Below the pieces are notes generated by a model, which had not been told where the DNA came from, did not search any database, and saw nothing but the letters and a program-made list of their open reading frames with translations. Positions 1-6,299 of a stretch of DNA of 17,551 nt are shown piece after piece. Made by a program: the position numbers and the translations under genes. The stretch comes from Dehalococcoidia bacterium (GTDB lineage: Bacteria; Chloroflexota; Dehalococcoidia; UBA2979): NCBI GenBank assembly GCA_009692685.1, contig SHYS01000020.1, positions 1 through 17,551 on the forward strand, read 5' to 3'. Numbering within the stretch: position 1 is the first letter of the stretch; the number at the start of each line of letters is the position of its first letter.

Positions 1-83
1 TGAACGCCAACGGCGTGGCGTGCGAGGACATCGCTTACCCGCCGACAGCACCGCGCAACCTGACGCCCATCCCGAACCGCTAG
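1..83 (+). CDS. Probable C-terminal end of a rightward gene (partial)
   Basis: Reading from base 3, 26 codons are open and end in two consecutive TAG stops (81-83 and 84-86). The peptide (ending ACEDIAYPPTAPRNLTPIPNR) has an ordinary composition, and the other two plus-strand frames look less protein-like. The tandem stop and the position just before a convergent folP stop (101-103) suit a gene end. The fragment is too short to assign to a family. It could also be non-coding sequence downstream of folP. Confidence 0.35.
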   Translation, partial: NANGVACEDIAYPPTAPRNLTPIPNR

Positions 84-100
84 TAGAGGCCCCTCGGCAC

Positions 101-949
101 TTACGCGAGCCCGGCGCGCTGGCGGCGGAGCGCATTCACGACACTCAGCGCTCGTGCGACCTCAGCGACATCGTGGACGCGGACGACGTGCGTGCCAGCA
201 GCGGCGGCGAGCACGTTGAAGCCGATCGTCGCCTCCAGCAGGCCCTCGACGTCCTGGCGGTCGCCGAGGCCCATGAGTTCGGCGAGGAAGCCCTTGCGCG
301 AGGCGGAGACGAGCACGGGGTAGCCCGTCTCGACGAGCCTCGGCAGGCCGTCCAGCATCGCAAGGTTGTCCGCAGCCGACTTCCCGAAGCCGAAGCCGGG
401 GTCGAGCCATGGCGTGCCAGCCCCCGCTGCGTCGAGGACGCGCGCCTGCCCGACCATAAAGGCGGTGACCTCCGCGCTGATGTTGTCATAGGACTGGTCG
501 ACCTCCCGATGGTGCTTCGGCTCGCCGCGCATGTGCATGACGCAGGCGGGCAGGTGGTACTCGACGGCGACGGCGAGCATCGCGGGATCGGTGACGCCGG
601 TGACGTCGTTCAGGAGGTGGACGCCTGCCTCGGCTGCGGCACGCGCCACCGAGGGCGTCCACGTGTCGACGGAGGTCAGCAGGCCCTCGCGCACGCACGC
701 CTCGATGACCGGGACGACGCGGGCGGCCTCCTCGTCGGGTGTGAGGTCGTGGCCGCCGGTACGCGTGGAGTGCGCGCCGATATCGACGATCTCAGCGCCG
801 GCCCGCGTGAGGGTGATCGCACGGTCGAGGGCCTCGCCAGCCCCAACGCGCGAGAAGGCGATCTGGGAGTCGTCCGAGACGTTCAGGATGCCCATCACCG
901 CGGTGCGATGGGTGGCATCGATGGTGCGGTCGCGCAGGTGCAGCAGCAT
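101..949 (-). CDS. folP: Dihydropteroate synthase, divergent substrate loops
   Basis: This 282-residue protein has the family's length and motif order. DHPS condenses 6-hydroxymethyl-dihydropterin pyrophosphate with p-aminobenzoate in cytosolic folate synthesis. Visible motifs are MGILNV (19-24), VDIGAHSTR (55-63), SVDT (93-96), LLNDVTG (112-118), MHMRG (138-142), LDPGFGFGK (182-190), SASRKGFL (215-222) and VHDV (258-261). The ATG at 949 is chosen over an in-frame ATG at 1018 because GGAGGG lies about 4 bases upstream and homology begins there. Loop 1 reads NVSDDSQ where the family has NVTPDSF. Loop 2 reads GAHSTRTG where the family has GGESTRPG. The gene is divergent from the operon at 1054. 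A DHPS-like enzyme with altered substrate preference cannot be excluded. Confidence 0.85.
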   Translation of the reverse strand: MLLHLRDRTIDATHRTAVMGILNVSDDSQIAFSRVGAGEALDRAITLTRAGAEIVDIGAHSTRTGGHDLTPDEEAARVVPVIEACVREGLLTSVDTWTPSVARAAAEAGVHLLNDVTGVTDPAMLAVAVEYHLPACVMHMRGEPKHHREVDQSYDNISAEVTAFMVGQARVLDAAGAGTPWLDPGFGFGKSAADNLAMLDGLPRLVETGYPVLVSASRKGFLAELMGLGDRQDVEGLLEATIGFNVLAAAAGTHVVRVHDVAEVARALSVVNALRRQRAGLA

Positions 950-1042
950 CGTCCCTCCGGCAATCGAGGATACGCGCCGGGCCGCCTCGGTTCGCATTGC
1001 GGGCGTCCCGGTGCGCACGTACGCTCGCCCTTCGGGCTGTGC

Positions 1043-1048
1043 GGGGAG
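1043..1048 (+). promoter_or_regulatory. Ribosome binding site fixing a TTG start at 1054
   Basis: GGGGAG is followed by a 5-base spacer and TTG at 1054-1056. The spacing is ideal. The resulting N-terminus (MTNDTAAPLAIDGGEPA) matches the usual start of DegT/StrS proteins, whereas the longer frame from TTG 997 adds an unrelated arginine-rich stretch. Confidence 0.55.
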
Positions 1049-1053
1049 ATCTG

Positions 1054-2142
1054 TTGACGAACGACACTGCTGCGCCCCTGGCCATCGATGGCGGCGAGCC
1101 CGCCCGCCTCGGCGCGTGGCCGGAGCCGCCGTCCGTCGCCCCCGCCACTGACACTGACACGGACCCGGTGCGTGCGCTGGAGGCGGAGTTCGCCGCTGGG
1201 CTCGGCCTCGACGCCTCGACCGTGATCGCGCTGGCCTCGGCGGCTGAGGCGCGACGGTGGGCGCTCCAGGTGGCGGTCGCGGGGCGACGCGAGGTGGTGG
1301 TGCCGGCGCTCGGGGCTACCTCGTGGGTCGCGGCGATCGAGGCGGCCGGTCTGACCTACGTGGCCGCTGAGGGGGACGCAGACACGGCGGCGCTCTCGGC
1401 GCGCGGGTTTTCGACGGTTGGGACGCCGGAGACGGCCGCCGTGGTCGTCGCGTACCCGTTCGGCCACGCGCCCGTCCTCGAAACCGTGCTGCCGGTGGCG
1501 CGCGAGCGAGGCTGCACGCTGATCGAGGAGTGTTCCGATGCCGTCGGTGCGTCCTATCGAGGCGCACCGGCTGGCTCGATCGGTCGAGCAGCGGTGTTTG
1601 CGCTGGGTGTGCCGCATCTGCTCTCCGGCGGCATCGCGGCAGGCGTCGATGGTGGGGCGCTCCTCGTGTTGCGGGACGAGACGCTGGCGGTGCGCGTGCG
1701 GGCCGAGGGTGCGCCGATCGCGGAGGCGGTCGCGCGGATAGTCCTCGCGGAGTGGCGGGGCAGCGAGGACGCGCTGCGGGCACGCCGCGAACTGGCGTGG
1801 GAACTGACGTTCAACCTGCGCGGGATGCGCGGTGTGGCCTCGATGTCGCACGGACGCTGGATCCACCACGGGTACGACCGCTACGTGTTCCGGTTGCGCA
1901 GCATGCTCTGGAAGCGCTCGCTCGAAGAGACGCTGGCGGCGCTGCAGGCGGAGGGCCTACCGGTCGAGGTGGCGCTGGGGCCCTCGCTGGCGACGGACGC
2001 CTCGATGACGGACGATCGGACACTGGCGGCGAACCGGCTGCCGCGCGAGATGATCGCGCTGCCGTTGCACGCTGGGCTAACCTCGAAGGACATGGACCTG
2101 GTGGCACAGGCGATCCGCAAAGTGGAGAGGTGGGCGCTGTGA
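1054..2142 (+). CDS. DegT/DnrJ/EryC1/StrS aminotransferase-fold protein lacking the PLP lysine
   Basis: The 362-residue protein is recognisable as the DegT/StrS (AHBA synthase-like) family. It has the N-terminal LAIDGGEPA, a central LIEECSDAVGASYRG (156-170, family pattern lIEDaaqahGA.y.G), IGRAAVFAL (176-184), VDGGALLV (198-205) and the C-terminal LTSKDMDLVAQAIRKV. The Schiff-base lysine expected about five residues after the VF of VFAL is absent: the stretch reads GVPHLLSGG (185-193) and contains no lysine. The pyridine-contacting aspartate of the ED motif is glutamate, and the usual SGT phosphate-binding motif reads ASAAEA (61-66). These changes argue against PLP catalysis. The gene starts with TTG and overlaps the next gene by GTGA. 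A sensor, scaffold or non-PLP role is inference only. Confidence 0.75.
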   Translation: MTNDTAAPLAIDGGEPARLGAWPEPPSVAPATDTDTDPVRALEAEFAAGLGLDASTVIALASAAEARRWALQVAVAGRREVVVPALGATSWVAAIEAAGLTYVAAEGDADTAALSARGFSTVGTPETAAVVVAYPFGHAPVLETVLPVARERGCTLIEECSDAVGASYRGAPAGSIGRAAVFALGVPHLLSGGIAAGVDGGALLVLRDETLAVRVRAEGAPIAEAVARIVLAEWRGSEDALRARRELAWELTFNLRGMRGVASMSHGRWIHHGYDRYVFRLRSMLWKRSLEETLAALQAEGLPVEVALGPSLATDASMTDDRTLAANRLPREMIALPLHAGLTSKDMDLVAQAIRKVERWAL

Positions 2143-2939
2143 CGTCCGCGGACCTGCCGGAACCGGTCCTCGTCGCCGTCGATTTCACGGCGACGGCGCT
2201 GCGCATCGTCCTCGTGGACAGCGACGGCGAGGTGATCGAGCGCGACACGGTCGACCTCGGCCCGTTGCCGGACGAGGCAGCGTGGGCATGGGAGGTCGGC
2301 GGGCGCATTGCGACGGCGTTCGCGCGCGAGGGGCAGAAGCGGTGGGCACAGGCGATCGCGATCGCCTGCCCCGGCCTCGTGGACCCGGTGGCGGGCATCC
2401 TCGTCGAGAGCAACGGCCAGACGGAGTGGGATGGCCTGCACGTGGTCGACGCCATCCGCCGCCACATCGACGCCCCCGTGGTCGCGCTGAACCGCGTGCA
2501 GGCCGCCCTGCGAGGTGAGTGGAGCGCCGGTGCCGCGGACGGCACGATGGACGCGCTGTACGTCAGCCTGCGCGGCATCCCGCAGGCGGCTGTCCTCTCC
2601 AACGGACGCATCCTCGCGGGTGCGGGCAACCGCGCCGGATCGCTGCCCGCCCTGCCCGAACTCGACCCGTCGCTGCCCCTCGAGGGCGATGTACTGGAGC
2701 AGGTGACGGGGGTGCTAGCGGACCTCGCCGCGCTGGTCGACCCGGTGGTGGTGATCCTCGATGGGGAGGACGCGCACGTGAACGCGCTGGGGCCGGTGCT
2801 GCAGGGTGTGCTGGACGAGGTCGCGCCGGGTGCGCGCGTCGTCCGCCCGGCCCTCGGCGACGGGGGGGCGCTGCTGGGAGCGCTGCGGGCGGCGGAGACC
2901 TTGGCGTACGAGGGCGACCGTACGGAGCGCCTCGAATGA
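2139..2939 (+). CDS. ROK/sugar-kinase-fold protein with degenerate catalytic motifs
   Basis: This is a 266-residue protein with an actin/hexokinase-like ROK layout. The beta-hairpin opening VLVAVDFTATALRIVLVDSDG stands where family members have DiGGTk. AIAIACPGLVDP (72-83) matches the conserved glycine-proline region. ALNRVQAALRGEW (116-128) stands where kinases have NDAN.aalgE, so the catalytic base aspartate is arginine. GRILAGAGNRAGSLPAL (156-172) replaces the GaxGxAGEiGH motif, and the zinc-binding CxCGxxGC cluster is absent. GDGGALLGAL (240-249) resembles the C-terminal adenosine-side motif. GTG at 2139 overlaps the previous stop (GTGA), with GGAGAGG upstream. Kinase activity is unlikely; fold membership is fairly secure, function unknown. 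Confidence 0.65.
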   Translation: MTSADLPEPVLVAVDFTATALRIVLVDSDGEVIERDTVDLGPLPDEAAWAWEVGGRIATAFAREGQKRWAQAIAIACPGLVDPVAGILVESNGQTEWDGLHVVDAIRRHIDAPVVALNRVQAALRGEWSAGAADGTMDALYVSLRGIPQAAVLSNGRILAGAGNRAGSLPALPELDPSLPLEGDVLEQVTGVLADLAALVDPVVVILDGEDAHVNALGPVLQGVLDEVAPGARVVRPALGDGGALLGALRAAETLAYEGDRTERLE

Positions 2940-3343
2940 CCTCACCGGAGGGGCGGCTCGACCGGCCTCAGCCGGTGCGGTTGAGTCTCACGCGCCGCGA
3001 CGCCGGGACCATGCTCGGCGCGCTGGCGTGGGTGGCGGGAGCCCTCGAGATCATGCGCGACCGCGCAGCCACCGCCGAGGACGACGCGGCGCTACAGATG
3101 TTCGCGCAGGTCTCACCGAAGATTGAGCGGCTCGTGGAGCAACTCAGCACCGCGCGGAACGCCTCGATGACTCGCCCGCAGTTCGAGGCGGAGATCGAGG
3201 ACGCGTTCGCGGAAGTACGCGGTGCGTTCGAGACGTGGATCGAGGTGACAGCGCTCGACACACTCACCGCCGTCGTCACGAGGCGCATCGAGGCGGACGG
3301 CCTCGACCCCTCGCTGATCGAGGACGACGAACCTGAACCGTAG
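2936..3343 (+). CDS. Small helical acidic protein of unknown function
   Basis: I do not recognise this 135-residue protein. It follows the ROK-fold gene with an ATGA overlap (start 2936, previous stop 2937-2939), so it is probably translationally coupled to it. It has no signal peptide, cysteines or clear membrane span. The sequence is mostly predicted amphipathic helix, from the RRDAGTMLGALAWVAGALEI segment through IERLVEQLSTARN and FEAEIEDAFAEVRGAFETWI. It ends in an acidic tail (EDDEPEP). Its position suggests a role with the two upstream enzyme-fold proteins, but the sequence gives no function. It ends 12 bases before the convergent nadE stop. Confidence 0.7.
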   Translation: MTSPEGRLDRPQPVRLSLTRRDAGTMLGALAWVAGALEIMRDRAATAEDDAALQMFAQVSPKIERLVEQLSTARNASMTRPQFEAEIEDAFAEVRGAFETWIEVTALDTLTAVVTRRIEADGLDPSLIEDDEPEP

Positions 3344-3355
3344 CGCTCAAACGCC

Positions 3356-5086
3356 CTAGTAGCCTCGATAGCGAGTCGCGAGGGGGAGGCGGCGGTCGCG
3401 GCCGAAGGCACGGGGGGTGATCTTCACGCCCGGGGGGGCCTGACGGCGCTTGTACTCGTTGCGGTTGATCATGTCGATCACCCGCTTCACGGTCGCCTCG
3501 TCGTTACCGCGCAAGACGATCGCCTCGAGCGAGAGGTCGTCTTCCACGTAGGCCTCGATGATGGGGTCGAGCACCTCGTAGGCGGGGAGCGAGTCGGAGT
3601 CCAACTGGTTGGGGCGCAGTTCGGCGCTGGGGGGCTTCTCGATGGAGTTCTCCGGGATGACGGCGCCGAGGGTGTTGCGGTGGCGCGCGAGTTCCCAGAC
3701 GAGCGTCTTCGGCACGTCCTTGATCACCGCGAAGCCGCCGACCATGTCGCCATACATCGTGGCGTAGCCGCAGGCGTACTCGGACTTGTTGCCGGTGGTC
3801 AGCACGAGCGACTTCGGGCGATGGTTGGACATCGCCATCACGAGCATGCCGCGCGCCCGGCTCTGGACGTTCTCCCCGGCGACGCCGAGGTCGTCCGCGC
3901 CGAACTCACGCTCCAGCGTGTCGATGGCCGCCTGGTGGACCGCCTCGATCGGGAGGGAGACGAGCCGGATCCCCAGCCGTTGCGCCAGATCGACGGCGTC
4001 GGAGATCGAGCCTTCCGAGGAGTAGCGCGAGGGCATCGACACGCCGGTGACGCAATCCGCGCCGAGGGCGTCGACGGCGATCGCGCCAACGATGGCGGAG
4101 TCGATGCCGCCAGAGAGCGCGACGAAGGCGTGCTCGAAGCCGATCTTCTGGACGTAGTCGCGCGTGCCGACGACGAGCGCGCGGTAGGTCTCCGCCACGG
4201 TGTTGGCGAGGGGAGCCACGGCGTTCCGACGCGGTATGCGACTGGACTCGGCTTGCGGGGTGACCTCGATGCGGCGGACGGGGGTCGAGGGCTCGGCGAC
4301 GCCTCGGAGGCGGCGCAGGCGGGACTCGTGTAACTGCCGCTGCAGGACCTCCTCCACAAGGATGTCTGTGATCAGAAGGTCTTCTTCCATCGATGCACCG
4401 CGGGCGATGATCTCGCCGGAGGCGTCGAAGACGACCGAGTTCCCGTCGAAGACGAGTTCGTCCTGGCCGCCAACCTGGTTCACGTAGGCGAGCGCAACGG
4501 TGTTGTCGGCAGCCCTCGTGGCCAGCATGCGCTCGCGGTCGCGGGCCTTGCCGGAGTAGAAGGGCGAGCCGTTGATGTTGACGATGACAGCGGCGCCGGC
4601 GATGGCGAGGTCCGTGATCGGGCCGCCGGGGTACCAGACGTCCTCGCAGATCGTGATGCCGACGGGTACGCCTGCGATCGTGATGACGAGGGTCTCCGCG
4701 CCCGGCTGGAAGTAGCGCTCCTCGTCGAAGACACCGTAGTTCGGAAGTTTCTGCTTGCGATAGGTCGCGACGACGCGCCCGCCGTGGACGATGGCGGCAG
4801 CGTTGTAGAGGTGCTGGTCGAACTCGACGCAGCCGACGATGAGCGGCGGGAGCCCCTTCGCCTCTGCGGCAAGGGTCTGGAGGCTGCGCGCGGCCTCCTC
4901 GATGAAGGCGGAGCGGAGCAGTTGATCCTCCGGCGGGTAGCCCGTGATGGCGAGTTCGGAGAACGCGACGACATCGGCGTCCTGGGCGGCGGCACGGCGA
5001 GCGGCTTCGAGGATCTTCGAGCGGTTGCCCTCGAGGTCCCCAATGGTGGTGTTCAGTTGGGCGAGCGCCACGCGGAGCGTCTGCAT
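3356..5086 (-). CDS. nadE: Glutamine-dependent NAD(+) synthetase
   Basis: This 576-residue, two-domain enzyme performs the last step of NAD synthesis, amidating nicotinate adenine dinucleotide with ATP and ammonia from glutamine. The N-terminal nitrilase-fold glutaminase (about 1-270) shows the Glu-Lys-Cys triad: E44 in FSELAITGYPPED, K113 in KLPNYGVFDEERYF, and C147 in ITICEDVWYPGGP. The C-terminal synthetase domain has the ATP-pyrophosphatase loop SGGIDS (325-330), MPSRYSSEGS, TGNKSEYACGYATMYGD and the IPENSIEKPPSAELRPNQ loop. The length is normal for the bacterial glutaminase-fused form. The start at 5086 has AAAGG about 7 bases upstream. It is monocistronic here, convergent with the operon ending at 3343 and divergent from ctaG1. 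Confidence 0.95.
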   Translation of the reverse strand: MQTLRVALAQLNTTIGDLEGNRSKILEAARRAAAQDADVVAFSELAITGYPPEDQLLRSAFIEEAARSLQTLAAEAKGLPPLIVGCVEFDQHLYNAAAIVHGGRVVATYRKQKLPNYGVFDEERYFQPGAETLVITIAGVPVGITICEDVWYPGGPITDLAIAGAAVIVNINGSPFYSGKARDRERMLATRAADNTVALAYVNQVGGQDELVFDGNSVVFDASGEIIARGASMEEDLLITDILVEEVLQRQLHESRLRRLRGVAEPSTPVRRIEVTPQAESSRIPRRNAVAPLANTVAETYRALVVGTRDYVQKIGFEHAFVALSGGIDSAIVGAIAVDALGADCVTGVSMPSRYSSEGSISDAVDLAQRLGIRLVSLPIEAVHQAAIDTLEREFGADDLGVAGENVQSRARGMLVMAMSNHRPKSLVLTTGNKSEYACGYATMYGDMVGGFAVIKDVPKTLVWELARHRNTLGAVIPENSIEKPPSAELRPNQLDSDSLPAYEVLDPIIEAYVEDDLSLEAIVLRGNDEATVKRVIDMINRNEYKRRQAPPGVKITPRAFGRDRRLPLATRYRGY

Positions 5087-5132
5087 CGGACGGCCTTTCG
5101 GCGGGGGCGGCCCGGTGGCCGGAGATGATTGT

Positions 5133-5152
5133 GTACTTACTACGCAAAGTAC
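5133..5152. promoter_or_regulatory. Operator-like palindrome in the nadE-ctaG intergenic region
   Basis: GTACTT (5133-5138) and AAGTAC (5147-5152) form a perfect 6-bp inverted repeat with an 8-base centre. It lies in a locally A+T-richer patch of a 254-base divergent gap (5087-5340), about 47 bases from the nadE start. The shape fits a dimeric repressor site and resembles the GTAC/TTAC half-sites reported for HxlR-type regulators. That comparison is from memory and tentative. The rest of the gap shows no clear sigma-70 promoter and no supported small gene. Confidence 0.35.
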
Positions 5153-5283
5153 CCGGACTCGATGCTAGACGGCAGATGGAGGCGGCGTCAACGAGGGGCA
5201 GGGATAGGAGATAAAGGGCCCAGAAACCGGACACGGCCGTTGGGAACGCCTTCTGAACACGTGCGTCATTTACCAGCCGTCTG

Positions 5284-5295
5284 CACGTGCGCCAG
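5284..5295. repeat. CACGTGCGCCAG copy 1 (upstream of ctaG1)
   Basis: This 12-base word, containing the palindrome CACGTG, lies 46 bases before ctaG1. CACGTGCG also occurs at 5258-5265, 26 bases earlier. The full 12-mer recurs at 10153-10164 in the ctaC-ctaD gap. It may be a shared regulatory site or coincidence. Confidence 0.25.
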
Positions 5296-5340
5296 CGAAG
5301 GCCGTACGCCAGACTAAGAGACGCCCACCGGGAGGACGCC

Positions 5341-6297
5341 ATGGCCAGCCCCGACTTCGCCCCCACCGGCATCGAGTGGGCGGCCCACGACGTCATCAAC
5401 GAGAGCGCCCGGTGGTGGACGGCGTGGAACTTCGACCCGCAGTTCCTGATCCCGATCGCGCTCGTCGGGTTCTATTACGCGCGCGGGCTGCGCCGGTGGC
5501 CAGAGCGCTCACGCGAGCACTCGTCGTGGCGGGTCGCTTCGTACTACGCCGGGCTGATCGTGCTGGTGCTGGCGTTCGAGTCACCCCTCGACCGGCTGGG
5601 CGAGCACCAGTTCTCGATGCACATGATCCAGCACAACGTGGTGATGATGTTCGTGCCGCCGCTGATCCTGCTCGGTGCACCCACGACACCGATGCTGCGC
5701 GGGATCCCTCGATGGCTACGGCAGGGTCTCATACGCCCGGTCGCGGGGAACGTCATCGTGCGCGCGGCGTATCGAGTGGTGACGTTCCCGATCGTGGCGA
5801 TGGGGCTGTTCGTCGTCGCGCAGTGGGGATGGCATCTCTTCCCGGGGCTCTACGACCGGGCGCTGAACGAGGACTGGCTGCATAACCTCCAGCACGCCTC
5901 GTTCCTGCTGGTGTCGATGATCTTCTGGTGGAACATCATCGACCCGAAGCCGTTGCACTCCCGCATCCCACCGCCGGCGCGGATCATGTACTTCTACGGC
6001 GCGATGATCCCGAAGCACATCCTGGCGGCGTTCATCGTCTTCGCGGACGAGCCGTTCTACCCCACGTACGAGCGCGTGTATCGCTTCCTGCCTGGCTCAC
6101 CGATCGAGGACCAGCAACTCGCGGGGCTGCTGATGTGGGTGCCGTTCGGTGAACTGCTGAACCTGATCACGGCGGGCATCATTCTCGGCTTCTGGTTCAA
6201 GCGCGGAAACGACGAGCAACTCGCGAAGGAGGCTGCCGAGGACGCGCTGGCAGCCTCGCAGGCGGCATCGCGAGCCACCGCAGGCAGCACCGGCTAG
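5341..6297 (+). CDS. ctaG: CtaG-family (Caa3_CtaG type) cytochrome c oxidase assembly protein, copy 1
   Basis: This is a 318-residue multi-pass membrane protein of the bacterial caa3-type CtaG family, associated with copper delivery and assembly of haem-copper oxidases. Six to seven hydrophobic segments are visible. Hallmarks are the histidine motif HMIQH (94-98) followed by VPPLILLGAPTTPMLRG, and a later LQHASFLLVSMIFWWNII segment; these histidines are candidate metal ligands. The ATG at 5341 is preferred over the upstream frame because GGGAGG precedes it by 6 bases and the protein begins naturally there. The next gene, a paralogue, starts 2 bases after the stop. The tail beyond about residue 295 is alanine- and charge-rich. 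Copper chaperoning is family knowledge rather than something seen here. Confidence 0.88.
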   Translation: MASPDFAPTGIEWAAHDVINESARWWTAWNFDPQFLIPIALVGFYYARGLRRWPERSREHSSWRVASYYAGLIVLVLAFESPLDRLGEHQFSMHMIQHNVVMMFVPPLILLGAPTTPMLRGIPRWLRQGLIRPVAGNVIVRAAYRVVTFPIVAMGLFVVAQWGWHLFPGLYDRALNEDWLHNLQHASFLLVSMIFWWNIIDPKPLHSRIPPPARIMYFYGAMIPKHILAAFIVFADEPFYPTYERVYRFLPGSPIEDQQLAGLLMWVPFGELLNLITAGIILGFWFKRGNDEQLAKEAAEDALAASQAASRATAGSTG

Positions 6298-6299
6298 CG

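Noticed and set aside
997..1025. TTGCGG-17-TACGCT as a promoter for the DegT-ROK operon
   Set aside because: Spacing is right but only three of six bases match in each box, which is near background in this sequence.
997..1053. Longer N-terminus of the DegT-fold protein from TTG 997
   Set aside because: The added residues are arginine-rich and unrelated to the family, and a well-placed ribosome site supports TTG 1054.
20..1057. 345-codon plus-strand open frame over folP
   Set aside because: It is antisense to clear FolP motifs, has low-complexity Arg/Asp/Gly composition and matches no family.
5129..5317. 62-codon open frame in the nadE-ctaG gap
   Set aside because: It has no convincing ribosome site, an odd composition and no motif, and it overlaps the palindrome region; it is better explained as non-coding.
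3906..5399. 497-codon minus-strand frame overlapping nadE
   Set aside because: The real nadE frame has all catalytic residues; this frame is arginine-rich noise typical of G+C-rich DNA.
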